From: Halomonas denitrificans
GTDB taxonomy: Bacteria; Pseudomonadota; Gammaproteobacteria; Pseudomonadales; Halomonadaceae
DNA: 64,000 bases
Direction of reading: 5' to 3'
NCBI RefSeq assembly: GCF_003056305.1
Contig: NZ_PYVX01000001.1
Coordinates: 868,001-932,000 of the forward strand
Part shown: piece by piece, positions 18,649-26,898 of the stretch
How the letters are laid out: each line of letters opens with the position of its first letter
Position numbering within the stretch: the stretch's first letter is position 1
The notes under the pieces: generated by a model
Database searches by the model: none
What the model was told of the DNA's origin: nothing
The model's input: the letters and a program-made list of their open reading frames with translations, nothing else
Position numbers and translations under genes: made by a program

Positions 18649-19056
18649 TCACTTGCCCAGCAGCTGAGCCTCGGTCAGGTTGGTTGTCCTGTTCGCGAAG
18701 GCATAGAACGATGGTTTCCTGTCGACACAGCATTGCTGCCTGAAGGTGAAGGCCGCCTGATGCTCGAAGAGTCCCACGGGAATGAAATGGATATGGGTAT
18801 CCTTCAGGCGGAAAAACAGATGACTACCACATACGTTACAGAATCCACGCTCTGCCCATTCTGAAGATGGGTAAACCGAGATGTGTTCCTCGCCTTCAAA
18901 CGTGACGTCACTCCCGCAGCGACTGACCATCAGTGGCCCGCCTCCCCAGGTCCTGCACATCCCGCAATGGCAGGCCTCGATGCCCTTGCGGGCGTTATTT
19001 GCGGTGAATGTCACGGCGCCGCAGAGACAGGACCCTTTTCCTTCGAAGGTTTCCAT
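18649..19056 (-). CDS. GFA (glutathione-dependent formaldehyde-activating enzyme) family protein
   Basis: 135 residues with the zinc-binding pattern of the GFA/CENP-V fold: GSCLCGAVTF, ACHCGMCRTWGG and GFCNVCGSHLF. In this large family only a few members act on S-hydroxymethylglutathione, so the name is a family name rather than a reaction. The ATG at 19056 has GAGGAG six bases upstream; an in-frame TTG six bases earlier would sit too close to that site. The gene is bracketed by two copies of repeat B, which suggests it moved as a unit. Confidence 0.85.
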   Translation of the reverse strand: METFEGKGSCLCGAVTFTANNARKGIEACHCGMCRTWGGGPLMVSRCGSDVTFEGEEHISVYPSSEWAERGFCNVCGSHLFFRLKDTHIHFIPVGLFEHQAAFTFRQQCCVDRKPSFYAFANRTTNLTEAQLLGK

Positions 19057-19190
19057 CGCCAACTCCTCAGGTGGTTAACAAGGGGAACCACATCGCCGGC
19101 GTTGGACGTCACGCTCGAAGGCCCCGTTGCAGCGTACGCCGCCGGCTATCTCGTCTCAGTATGAAAGGTTCCGCGCAAATGGGCTTACGC

Positions 19191-19240
19191 CAGAGCGGCC
19201 TGAGGGCCAGGCACGCCAAGATCGCAGGAGTAAGACGGGG
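19191..19240 (+). repeat. Short repeat B, copy 2
   Basis: Matches the copy at 18512-18560 over the core AGCGGCCTGAGGGCCAG plus flanks (GCCAG before, CAAGATCGCAGGAG after). It lies immediately upstream of the terminator-like hairpin that ends the mnt operon. Confidence 0.6.
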
Positions 19241-19267
19241 GCGGGCTTCCCTGTGAGGTCAGCCCGC
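19241..19267 (-). terminator. Hairpin after mntD
   Basis: GCGGGCT ... AGCCCGC with a 13-base spacer, 11 bases past the mntD stop on the minus strand. No T-run follows, so the efficiency is uncertain. Confidence 0.45.
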
Positions 19268-19278
19268 GAGGAAAGGCC

Positions 19279-20418
19279 TCAGGCGGAGCTGCGGCCGCTG
19301 GGGTCGAGGATCTCCCGGGCCATCTCGCGGCCCTGGGAGGTGAGGCGCAGGGCCTCGCCTTCGCGCACGATCAGCCGCTGGTCGCTGCTGCGCTGCACCA
19401 CCCGGGCGGCCTTGGCGGCGTCCCAGCGCAGGTGGTCACGCAGGGCGCGGATGACGTTCTCCTCGCCCTGCTCCGGCTCCCCTTCGTGGTTGTAGAGATG
19501 CACGGCGAGGGTGCGGATCTCGTTGTGGCGGCGCTGCCCGCGGCGGCGCAGCAGCTGGGCGACCACGCCGTAGCGCGGCCCGGCGAGGAAGGCCAGCATC
19601 AGGAAGAAACCGGTCATCACCGCCATCATGCCGCCGATCGAGACGTCCCAGGCCACCGCCAGGGCGTAGCCGCTGACGCTGGAGGCGATGGAGACGGCGA
19701 TGCCGTAGAGGAACATCAGCCACAGCCGGTCGGTGAGCAGGTAGGCCGTCGAGGGCGGCACGATCACGAAGGCGACGAAGAGCACCGCCCCCACCGCGTC
19801 GAAGGCCGCCACGGCGGTGCCGCTGGTCAGCAGCAGCAGCGCGTAGAACAGCAGCCCCGGCGCCAGGCCGAGGGCCTTGGCCAGCGCCTCGTCGAAGGTG
19901 GCGAGCTTGAGCTCCTTGAAGAACAGCACAACGAAGGCGGCATTGAGCAGCGTCATGGCGCCCATGGAGAGCAGCGAGCGCGGCACCCGGTAGTCGCCGA
20001 GGGTCACGGTATCGAGCCACACGAAGCCGATCTCGCCGAGCAGCACGGTGTGGGTGTCGATGTGCACGTCCCGGGCGTAGAGGTTGAGCAGCAGCACGCC
20101 GATCGAGAACAGCACCGGGAAGACCAGGCCGATGGCAGCATCCTTCTTGACCCGCCGGGTGCTGACCAGCAGCTCGGTGAGAAACACCGTGAGCACGCCG
20201 GCCAGGGCTGCGCCGAGGATCTGTACCGGGCCGCTCTGCTGGTGGGTGATCAGCCAGACGATGACGATGCCGAAGACGATGGAGTGGCCGATGGCGTCGG
20301 ACAGCATGCTGGTGCCGCGCAGCACCAGGAAGGTGCCCACCAGGGTGGAGGCGATGCCCACCAGGGCGCCCACCAGCATGATCTGCAGGGCCACGTTGTC
20401 GAGCAGGGCGGCGAGCAT
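19279..20418 (-). CDS. mntD: Manganese ABC transporter permease with C-terminal winged-helix-like tail
   Basis: Inner-membrane permease of the ABC-3 family (Mn/Zn/Fe uptake), 379 residues. The first 285 residues form the usual eight or so helices, including GTSMLSDAIGHSIVFGIVI (the family's conserved Ser-Asp-Gly-His region) and DAVGAVLFVAFVIVPP. The last roughly 90 residues are soluble and end in AARVVQRSSDQRLIVREGE then LRLTSQGREMAREIL, which reads like a winged-helix DNA-binding domain of the DtxR type. Most family permeases stop near 290 residues. It overlaps mntC by one base. Manganese is assigned from the MntR site and mntR neighbour. Confidence 0.88.
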   Translation of the reverse strand: MLAALLDNVALQIMLVGALVGIASTLVGTFLVLRGTSMLSDAIGHSIVFGIVIVWLITHQQSGPVQILGAALAGVLTVFLTELLVSTRRVKKDAAIGLVFPVLFSIGVLLLNLYARDVHIDTHTVLLGEIGFVWLDTVTLGDYRVPRSLLSMGAMTLLNAAFVVLFFKELKLATFDEALAKALGLAPGLLFYALLLLTSGTAVAAFDAVGAVLFVAFVIVPPSTAYLLTDRLWLMFLYGIAVSIASSVSGYALAVAWDVSIGGMMAVMTGFFLMLAFLAGPRYGVVAQLLRRRGQRRHNEIRTLAVHLYNHEGEPEQGEENVIRALRDHLRWDAAKAARVVQRSSDQRLIVREGEALRLTSQGREMAREILDPSGRSSA

Positions 20419-21563
20419 CAGGCGTCCTCCCGGCCGAGGGCATCCAGCACCCGCTCGGCCTCGGCGATGCCCGCCGGGGTCAGCACCCAGCGCCTGGCCG
20501 GGCCCGGCTCATCGGTCGGCGAGGCCTGCCATTCGGCGAGGCCGCGGCGCTCGAGCTGGCTCAGCACGGCGCGGGTGCGCAGGCCGTGGTAGGTGTCGAG
20601 CATGCCCTGCTCCGAACGGTAGACCGGATCGTCGTGGTGCACGGCGAGCCGGTAGAGGGTGGTCAGCACCTGCTGGTAGCGCAGCCGGCGCCGCGCGCGC
20701 ACCCGGCGCAGCGCCTCCCACAGGAAGCCGCGCTCCGGCGCCAGGGTCAGCGACACCAGCACCACGCTGGAGACGCTCAGGATGATCAGCGGCCCGGTGG
20801 CGAGCCCGCGGGAGAGCGCGCTCAACAGCGCGCCGAAGATGCCGCCGGCCACGCCGATCAGCGCGGCGAGCAGCACCATGTCCTCGAGGCGACGGCTCCA
20901 CTGGCGGGCGGCCACCGCCGGGGCGATGATCATCGCCGCCATCAGCACCACCCCGACCATCTGCAGCCCGACCACCACGGCCAGCGCCACCATCACCGTG
21001 AGCAGCACCTCGAGCCAGGCCACCGGCATGCCCAGGGAGGTGGCGAACTCGGGGTCGAAGGAGACCAGCTTGAACTCCTTCCACAGCGCCGCGACCAGCA
21101 GCAGGGCCACGGCGGTGATGCCGCCCATGATCCACAGGTCGGAGCGCAGGGTCGCCGCCGCCTGGCCGAACAGGAAGGCGTCGAGTCCGCCCTGGGAGGC
21201 GTTGTTCATGCCCTGGATATGGGTCAGCAGCACCACGCCCATGGCGAAGAAGACGCTCAGGGTGATGCCGAGGCCGGCGTCGGTCTTGAGCCGGGTCATG
21301 CGGGTCAGCATCAGCATCACCAGGGCGGCCAGCGCGCCGGTGGCCAGCGCCCCGAGCAGGATGCTGCCGATCTCCCGGGTGCCGGCGATGATGAAGCCCA
21401 GGCAGACCCCGGGCAGCGCGGCGTGGGACATGGTGTCGCCGAGCAGGCTCTGGCGGCGCAGCACCGCGAAGGTGCCGAGCACCCCGCTGACGAGCCCCAG
21501 CAGGGCCGCCCCGGCGACGACGTTCTGGATGGTGTAGTCGGAGAGCAGCTCGACGACGCTCAT
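20418..21563 (-). CDS. mntC: Manganese ABC transporter permease with C-terminal winged-helix-like tail
   Basis: Second permease of the system, 381 residues. The membrane part contains RRQSLLGDTMSHAALPGVCL and VVGLQMVGVVLMAAMIIAPA. The C-terminal 100 residues (after VRARRRLRYQQVL) are soluble, with TRAVLSQLERRGLAEWQ and RRWVLTPAGIAEAERVL, again a winged-helix pattern. Having such tails on both permeases is unusual compared with the short SitC/SitD or ZnuB type. It overlaps mntB by four bases, so mntABCD is translated as a tight set. Confidence 0.88.
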   Translation of the reverse strand: MSVVELLSDYTIQNVVAGAALLGLVSGVLGTFAVLRRQSLLGDTMSHAALPGVCLGFIIAGTREIGSILLGALATGALAALVMLMLTRMTRLKTDAGLGITLSVFFAMGVVLLTHIQGMNNASQGGLDAFLFGQAAATLRSDLWIMGGITAVALLLVAALWKEFKLVSFDPEFATSLGMPVAWLEVLLTVMVALAVVVGLQMVGVVLMAAMIIAPAVAARQWSRRLEDMVLLAALIGVAGGIFGALLSALSRGLATGPLIILSVSSVVLVSLTLAPERGFLWEALRRVRARRRLRYQQVLTTLYRLAVHHDDPVYRSEQGMLDTYHGLRTRAVLSQLERRGLAEWQASPTDEPGPARRWVLTPAGIAEAERVLDALGREDA

Positions 21564-22360
21564 TCGGCCCGCTCCACGGGCTCGGCGGCCGCCTCCTCGG
21601 AGAGGAAGGTACCCTGGTCGAGCAGCGCGATCTGGCCGCCGTAGGCCTGGCGCAGGTGCTCGGCGGTGTAGACCTTCGCGACCGGCCCCTGGGCGATGAC
21701 CCGCACGTTGAGGATCAGCAGCCAGTCGAAGTAGCTGCGCACCGTCTGCAGGTCATGGTGCACCACGATCACCGTCTTGCCCTCGTCGCGCAGGCGGCGA
21801 AGGATGTCGACGATGGCGCGCTCGGTGGTGGCGTCGACCCCGGCCATGGGCTCGTCGAGGAAGTAGACGTCGGCCTTCTGCACCAGTGCCCGGGCCAGGA
21901 ACACCCGCTGCTGCTGGCCGCCGGAGAGCTGGCTGATCTGACGCTTGGCGAAGTCGGCCATGCCCACGAGCTCCAACGCCGCCATCGCCTCGTCGCGCTC
22001 GCGACGCCCGGGGCGGCGCAGCCAGCCCAGCCGTCCGTAGAGCCCCATGGTGACCACGTCCAGCGCGGTGGTGGGGAAGTCCCAGTCGACGCTCGAGCGC
22101 TGCGGCACGTAGCCGACCCGGCGGCGCTGCGCCTTGTAGGGGCGGCCGTGCAGGGTGACGTGCCCGGCCACCGTGGGAACCAGCCCCAGCACGCTCTTGA
22201 TCAGGGTGCTCTTGCCGGCGCCGTTGGGGCCGACGATGGCCGCCATCACCCCGGGCGGCACGTCGAAGTCGATGTCCCACAGCACCGGCTTGCTGTGGTA
22301 GCTGACGGTCAGGTCCTCGACGTGCAGGGCCAGATCCGGTTCGTGAAGCGTCGTCGACAT
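21560..22360 (-). CDS. mntB: Manganese ABC transporter ATP-binding protein
   Basis: ATPase that powers the MntC/MntD permeases, 266 residues. Walker A is VGPNGAGKSTLIK at about residue 40, Q-loop GYVPQRSSVDWDFP, signature QLSGGQQQRVFLARAL, Walker B VYFLDEPMAGVD, and the switch His in VIVVHHDL. The segment after the Q-loop (VDWDFPTTALDVVTMG) is typical of metal importers. AGGGAGAG-like sequence precedes the ATG. Confidence 0.93.
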   Translation of the reverse strand: MSTTLHEPDLALHVEDLTVSYHSKPVLWDIDFDVPPGVMAAIVGPNGAGKSTLIKSVLGLVPTVAGHVTLHGRPYKAQRRRVGYVPQRSSVDWDFPTTALDVVTMGLYGRLGWLRRPGRRERDEAMAALELVGMADFAKRQISQLSGGQQQRVFLARALVQKADVYFLDEPMAGVDATTERAIVDILRRLRDEGKTVIVVHHDLQTVRSYFDWLLILNVRVIAQGPVAKVYTAEHLRQAYGGQIALLDQGTFLSEEAAAEPVERAE

Positions 22361-22438
22361 GGGCTCTCCCGCGGGATGGCGGTTCCAGGGTGGCGGTCAG
22401 TAGCGGTAGCGAGGCGTCGGCACGGTGGCCTCGGGCGG

Positions 22439-23413
22439 TCAGTTAGCGGAGATCTTCCAGCGCTCGACCCAGCCCTCGAGGGGCGCGGGCAGCGGGGCCA
22501 GCTCGCCGCCGAGCGCCTCGACGATGTGCCGGGTGTTGGCGTGGAGCATGCCGATGTAGGTGCCGCCGGCGGTGCCCGCCTCGCCCATGGCATCGGAGAA
22601 GAGCTGGCCGCCGATCTCGACCTCGTGGCCCTTCTCGCGGGCGGCATCGATCACCGCCTGCACGGTGCGCGGGTTGATGGTGCTCTCGATGAACACGGCG
22701 GGCACCTCGCGCTCGATCACCACCTGGGTCATGCGGCGGATGTCCGCGACGCCGGTCTCGGTCTCGGTACTGATGCCCTGGATGCCGGCGACCTCGATGC
22801 CGTAGGCGCGGCCGTAGTAGTTGAAGGCGTCGTGGGCGGTAACCAGGATGCGCTGCGCCTCGGGAATCGTCGCGACGCTCGCCTCGATCCAGCCGTGCAG
22901 GGCCTCGAGCTGGGTGGCATAGGCATCGGCGTTGGCGCGGATGTCGGCCTCGCAGTCGGGGCGCGCCTCGACGAAGGCGTCGGCCAGGGTGGGAATGATC
23001 TGCGCCCACAGCGAGACGTCCATCCACAGGTGCGGGTCGATGCCGTAGACGTCCTGCACGGTGATCAGGCTCGCCGTGTCGATGGAGGACGGCGCCACCG
23101 CCACGGTGGGCGTGATCTCGGAGAAGCGTGCCAGCACGTTGCCGAGCTGACCCTCCAGGGAGTAGCCGGAATAGAAGATCTGCTCGGCCTGCTGCAGGGT
23201 CGCCACGTCCCGGGCGCTGGCCTGGTAGAGGTGGGGATCGACCCCGGGGCCCATGATCGCCGAGACGTCGGCGCACTCGCCGCCCACCTCGCTTGCCACG
23301 TCGGCGATCATGCCGATGGTGGTCACGGTGGTCACCGGCGGCTCGGCCGCCATCGTCTGGCCGCTCAGCGCCAGCGGCGCCAGCAGGCCAAGTGTGCTCT
23401 TCCAGCGTGTCAT
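22439..23413 (-). CDS. mntA: Manganese-binding periplasmic protein
   Basis: Cluster 9 metal-binding protein of the importer, 324 residues with a signal peptide (LGLLAPLALSGQTMAAEPP). Metal ligands expected from the family are present: His in GVDPHLYQ, His in GIDPHLWMD, Glu in AVFIESTINP and Asp in LFSDAMGEAG. There is no His-rich loop as in zinc-specific ZnuA, which agrees with Mn (or Fe/Mn). It is the first gene of mntABCD; the promoter and MntR operator lie 45-62 bases upstream. Confidence 0.92.
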   Translation of the reverse strand: MTRWKSTLGLLAPLALSGQTMAAEPPVTTVTTIGMIADVASEVGGECADVSAIMGPGVDPHLYQASARDVATLQQAEQIFYSGYSLEGQLGNVLARFSEITPTVAVAPSSIDTASLITVQDVYGIDPHLWMDVSLWAQIIPTLADAFVEARPDCEADIRANADAYATQLEALHGWIEASVATIPEAQRILVTAHDAFNYYGRAYGIEVAGIQGISTETETGVADIRRMTQVVIEREVPAVFIESTINPRTVQAVIDAAREKGHEVEIGGQLFSDAMGEAGTAGGTYIGMLHANTRHIVEALGGELAPLPAPLEGWVERWKISAN

Positions 23414-23457
23414 ATGCCCTTCCCCATCAACGTGGCCAGAGTGCGGTAATCGAACAA

Positions 23458-23475
23458 GTATAGCCTTTGCTATAC
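23458..23475 (-). promoter_or_regulatory. MntR operator over the mntA promoter
   Basis: The minus strand reads GTATAGCAAAGGCTATAC, a 7-bp inverted repeat around AAAG. Its centre ATAGCAAAGGCTAT is identical to the middle of the E. coli MntR box as I know it. A -10-like TATACT overlaps its downstream end, so bound Mn-MntR would block mntA transcription. Confidence 0.88.
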
Positions 23476-23595
23476 GACAGGGTAACGCGGGAGTGCCTCC
23501 CCCGCCCAGCGTGCCGTCGGCAGGCTCGTTATCATGCCGTCCGGCAGGCGTCTCGCGGGGTGGTCCGGGGCCCGCCCGGCGCGGGTCATGGTCGT

Positions 23596-24042
23596 TCAGT
23601 TCTCGTCGAGAAAGCGCTCGAGGGCGGCCAGGGTCTCGCCGCTGACGTGGTGCTCGATGCCCTCGGCATCGAGGCGCGCGGTCTCGGCGCTGACCCCCAG
23701 CTTGAGCAGGCAGGCCTCGACGAGATGGTGACGCCGCCGGCTCTCGGCGGCGAGGCGCTCCCCGGCCTCGGTCATGGAGATGCCCCGGTAGGGCCGCTTG
23801 ACGATCAGCCCCTCCTCCGCCAGGCGCTTGAGCATCTTGGCCACGGTGGGCTGGGCGACGCCGAGGCGGCGGGCGATATCGATCTGGCGGGCCTCGCCGC
23901 TATCGGCGATCAGGTCCGAGATCAGCTCGACGTAGTCCTCCGCCAGCTCGGTACGCCGCGCGTCGCGCGCCTTGCGAAAGCCCTGCACGTGGCTATCCGG
24001 CTCGATGAGTCGCCCATGGCGAGGCTTAAGCGCTGATGTCAT
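23596..24042 (-). CDS. mntR: Manganese-responsive transcriptional regulator
   Basis: DtxR/MntR-family repressor of 148 residues, which binds DNA when loaded with Mn. It has a winged helix ([22 protein letters not shown], then [12 protein letters not shown]) and a short metal-binding dimerisation region ([16 protein letters not shown], then [11 protein letters not shown]). There is no C-terminal SH3-like domain, as in MntR rather than DtxR. It sits just upstream of mntABCD in the same orientation with a 182-base gap holding its operator. The start ATG has TCAGGATC upstream. Confidence 0.92.
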   Translation of the reverse strand: MTSALKPRHGRLIEPDSHVQGFRKARDARRTELAEDYVELISDLIADSGEARQIDIARRLGVAQPTVAKMLKRLAEEGLIVKRPYRGISMTEAGERLAAESRRRHHLVEACLLKLGVSAETARLDAEGIEHHVSGETLAALERFLDEN

Positions 24043-24356
24043 CGGATCCTGACCTGAGATAAAGAGCTGTCGGGAGAAGCGTGTGGGCGTGATGTCCTCA
24101 TGATGCCTGGTGGCAGCAAGATTGCAATTTCGGCGCTAACCGCCGTGGAGTCCGTTCGTCATACCGGAGGTCGGGGCGTGACGGCATCGGTATCGCGCCG
24201 TTGCTGGTGGCCATGGAGCGCCGAGAGGGAGCCCTCCAAGACCTCAGAAAGAAAGCCCGCCTGCCCTGAGAGGGAAGCGGGCCCGAGAGGAGATCATCGC
24301 GGCGAAGACGAACCAGGTCGCCTCGTGACACCTCAAGCAATGGTCATCGCTTCATC
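24043..24356. other. Gene-free region between mntR and usp
   Basis: About 310 bases without a credible gene. It presumably holds the mntR promoter at its left end. The only structure seen is the terminator at 24251-24282. The rest shows no repeat or motif I can name. Confidence 0.6.
24251..24282 (-). terminator. Intrinsic terminator of the TRAP-usp operon
   Basis: On the minus strand GCCCGC ... GCGGGC (16-base loop) is followed by TTTCTTTCTG, about 75 bases after the usp stop. Confidence 0.6.
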
Positions 24357-24782
24357 CTAGCGGATAACGAATACTGAGCAATCGGCATGACGTACCACGC
24401 GCTCGGCGGTCGAACCGATAAAGTAGTCGCTGAATCCTGGCCGGCTGGCCATCATCAGGATGGCATCGGCACTGATCTCAACCGCATACTCGAGTATCTG
24501 ATCATGAGCGGTGCCTTCGCGTGTGACCACATTCATGGTCACGTTCTCGAGCTGCAACGACTCGGAGAGGCTCTGCAGCAGGGCCTGGGTTTCCCGCTGA
24601 TGCTCGACGTACTGGCTTTCCCCCAACTGTATCATTAGAGCTTCCTTGTGGACCGTAATCGGGTCCACATAGAGCAGGGTGATGGTGCCGGCGCCATCGA
24701 TCAACAAACGGGCGGCTTCCCGTAGCTGGGCGATCTGCTCTTGATGAGTGAGATCGACTGGTATCAGGATCTGATTAAACAT
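24357..24782 (-). CDS. Universal stress protein, UspA family
   Basis: 141 residues. Starts FNQILIPVDLT as usual for UspA, ends SADAILMMASRPGFSDYFIG STAERVVRHADCSVFVIR, which contains a G-x(9)-G-S/T ATP-binding pattern in degenerate form (SRPGFSDYFIGSTAE). It is the last gene of the TRAP operon, ten bases after the large permease, as teaD follows teaABC in Halomonas elongata, where TeaD binds ATP and tunes transport. A similar regulatory role here is inferred from position only. Confidence 0.9.
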   Translation of the reverse strand: MFNQILIPVDLTHQEQIAQLREAARLLIDGAGTITLLYVDPITVHKEALMIQLGESQYVEHQRETQALLQSLSESLQLENVTMNVVTREGTAHDQILEYAVEISADAILMMASRPGFSDYFIGSTAERVVRHADCSVFVIR

Positions 24783-24791
24783 GGCATCACC

Positions 24792-26114
24792 TCACCCCAT
24801 TACTGTATTGGGCAGCCAGAGCACGATTTCAGGGAAGATCATGCACAGGATCAGCACCACCAGGTTCACTGCTACAAATGGCGTGACTGACCGGTAGATT
24901 TCTCCCATTCCAACATCGGGTGGAGCGATCCCTTTCAGGTAAAACAATGCAAAACCATAGGGCGGCGTCTGTACAGCGATCAATATGTTGAGAATCATCA
25001 GTACACCAAACCAGATAGGGTCATACCCCATGGAGACGGCGATCGGCGTAAACAGCGGCGCGCACATCAGAACGATGATAAATTCGTCGATGATGAAACC
25101 CAGCAGCAACATGATCACCTGGAAAAGGATAATGATCATGATAGGCGGAAGGTTCAAGCTGGTGGCAAGATCGGCCACCATACTTTGCACCCCCATCAGC
25201 AGATGGAAATTGCTGAACACCGAGGCACCGAAGATGATCCACATGGCCACGCTGACCAGAGTGGCGGTCTGGAGTCCGGCGGACTGGAACATGGCTGGCC
25301 GGAAGCGCTTATAGAGTATCGCTAACAAAATAGCACCCACGACGCCGATAGCGCCCGACTCCGTCGGCGTGGCGATGCCGGAAATGATGCTCCCCAACAC
25401 GACAAAGATCAGCAGTAGCGCGGATAGACCATCGCGAAGGATGACGAACTTCTGCCGGGGAGTGCGTGCTGGCTCGTCGGAATGCTCCTGATCCTTAGGG
25501 GCGCGCGAGGGATTGAGCCAGCAGCTGACGACCACATAGGTAATCAACAACACGATCGTCAACAAGGCCGGCATCATGGCACCCAGAAACATGCGTCCGA
25601 CCGAGTTCTGAGTCGCGGCGGCAAACATGATCATGGGTATGCTGGGAGGAATCAGAATACCCAGACCCCCGCCCGCCATGATGACACCCAGCGCCAGTCG
25701 CCGATTATATCCACGGTCCAACATGGGACGCAGTGCAATGCTGCCCGAGGTCATTATGCCGGCACCGATGATGCCGACCATGGCACCAATCATCGAACAA
25801 ACTCCGATGACGCTGATGGCCAGGGATCCGCGTACTTTGCCGATCAACAATTGGCTAGCATTGAACATGGCGTCGCCAATTCCAGACTTGGTCAGCAATT
25901 GCCCCATGTAGATATACAAGGGAATCGCTAACAGGATAAAACTAAAAAAGGTCGATTCCAGGGTCGTCGGAATGACGTTGAATATACCATCGCCCCAAGT
26001 CATGTAACCGATGGCCATGGCGATCCCACCTAGCGCCAGGCCCACAGCAGCACCCAGAGCGAAGAAGATCAGAATGCACAGCAACAGCACCCCGGTCAGC
26101 AGTTCAATGTCCAT
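24792..26114 (-). CDS. TRAP transporter large permease (DctM)
   Basis: Large membrane subunit (440 residues, about twelve to thirteen helices) of a tripartite ATP-independent periplasmic transporter, which uses the sodium gradient to import organic acids or compatible solutes. Family motifs seen are FSFILLAIPLYIYMGQLLTKSG, GIMTSGSIALRPML, GGGLGILIPPSIPMIMFA and IDEFIIVLMCAPLFTPIA. The start overlaps the small permease by 11 bases. Base composition is less GC-rich than the neighbourhood, suggesting this operon has a different history. Confidence 0.92.
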   Translation of the reverse strand: MDIELLTGVLLLCILIFFALGAAVGLALGGIAMAIGYMTWGDGIFNVIPTTLESTFFSFILLAIPLYIYMGQLLTKSGIGDAMFNASQLLIGKVRGSLAISVIGVCSMIGAMVGIIGAGIMTSGSIALRPMLDRGYNRRLALGVIMAGGGLGILIPPSIPMIMFAAATQNSVGRMFLGAMMPALLTIVLLITYVVVSCWLNPSRAPKDQEHSDEPARTPRQKFVILRDGLSALLLIFVVLGSIISGIATPTESGAIGVVGAILLAILYKRFRPAMFQSAGLQTATLVSVAMWIIFGASVFSNFHLLMGVQSMVADLATSLNLPPIMIIILFQVIMLLLGFIIDEFIIVLMCAPLFTPIAVSMGYDPIWFGVLMILNILIAVQTPPYGFALFYLKGIAPPDVGMGEIYRSVTPFVAVNLVVLILCMIFPEIVLWLPNTVMG

Positions 26115-26652
26115 GATGAACCCCCTCTTTTTGTTTCAGCAGCGGGGTACCCGTCGCCAGGTAATAAATATCGTTCAATGCGTCCCGGAAAAACTGCGCA
26201 ATAAAGAGCGCACAGGCGATGATCATCATGACCCAGAAATGATGCATGGGCGGCGCCCACTCGCTTTGGCGGCGATAATCAAACTCCAGGGCTTCCATCA
26301 GCTTGCCCGTGCTGACCTTCACGATAATGATCAGGAAGAAGATGGCCAGGGCATAGCCGAGAAGATTGAAGACACTCTTGGCCTTGGGTGAGACCTTCAG
26401 GTAGAGAATGTCGACGTTGATGTGTGCCCGTTTCTGCTGGGCATAAGCGCCACCCAGCGCCGTGATATAGCCAAAGAGAAACAGTGACAGATCATAGGCC
26501 CAGATGGTGGGGCTACCGAGCACATAGCGAGAGAATACTTCAAAGGCAACGATACCGGCTAATAGCGGCATCATGTAGGAAGCTGCTTTGCCGGTCAGCA
26601 TGACAATAAAATCAATACCGTGGCAGAGCCCCCTCAGCAAAGCATGGAACAT
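26104..26652 (-). CDS. TRAP transporter small permease (DctQ)
   Basis: Small membrane subunit, 182 residues with four predicted helices (FIVMLTGKAASYMMPLLAG; LSLFLFGYITALGGAYAQ; VFNLLGYALAIFFLIIIV; FWVMMIIACALFIAQFF). The conserved region between helices two and three, RAHINVDILY, is present. The start at 26652 is chosen because AGGAG lies seven bases upstream. A longer reading frame would begin at 26739 without such a site. Confidence 0.88.
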   Translation of the reverse strand: MFHALLRGLCHGIDFIVMLTGKAASYMMPLLAGIVAFEVFSRYVLGSPTIWAYDLSLFLFGYITALGGAYAQQKRAHINVDILYLKVSPKAKSVFNLLGYALAIFFLIIIVKVSTGKLMEALEFDYRRQSEWAPPMHHFWVMMIIACALFIAQFFRDALNDIYYLATGTPLLKQKEGVHHGH

Positions 26653-26762
26653 AAGGGATCTCCTGAAATCATTTAAAAGGCGGAAAGCATGATCTACTTT
26701 CCGCCTCATCTTGACTGACTCGTTTCTGAGACTGATCAAGCCAAGATATGCTCACCAATCCA

Positions 26763-26790
26763 ATGGTGGCATGCAGCGGCACGCCACCAT
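26763..26790 (-). terminator. Hairpin in the dctP-dctQ gap
   Basis: ATGGTGGC ... GCCACCAT inverted repeat with a 12-base middle that can extend the pairing. With the hairpin at 26865-26887 it may damp transcription or protect the dctP message, giving more binding protein than permease, as is common in such operons. Inferred. Confidence 0.45.
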
Positions 26791-26864
26791 CGGCTCAAGT
26801 CCAGTACCGACAATTGAAGACAGGAGAACTTGGTAAAAGTCCGTCTGTTTTCAATAGCGATAAC

Positions 26865-26887
26865 ATGACAGGCTGTGTGCCTGTCAT
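26865..26887 (-). terminator. Hairpin just after dctP
   Basis: Perfect 9-bp inverted repeat ATGACAGGC / GCCTGTCAT with a 5-base loop, 12 bases beyond the dctP stop. No T-run of note follows on the minus strand, so partial termination or RNA stabilisation is more likely than full termination. Confidence 0.5.
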
Positions 26888-26898
26888 CCCATCGTTAA

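Noticed and set aside
24098..24360. Open frames on both strands between mntR and usp
   Set aside because: Short, no ribosome binding sites, no similarity to known proteins, and they overlap the terminator of the TRAP-usp operon.
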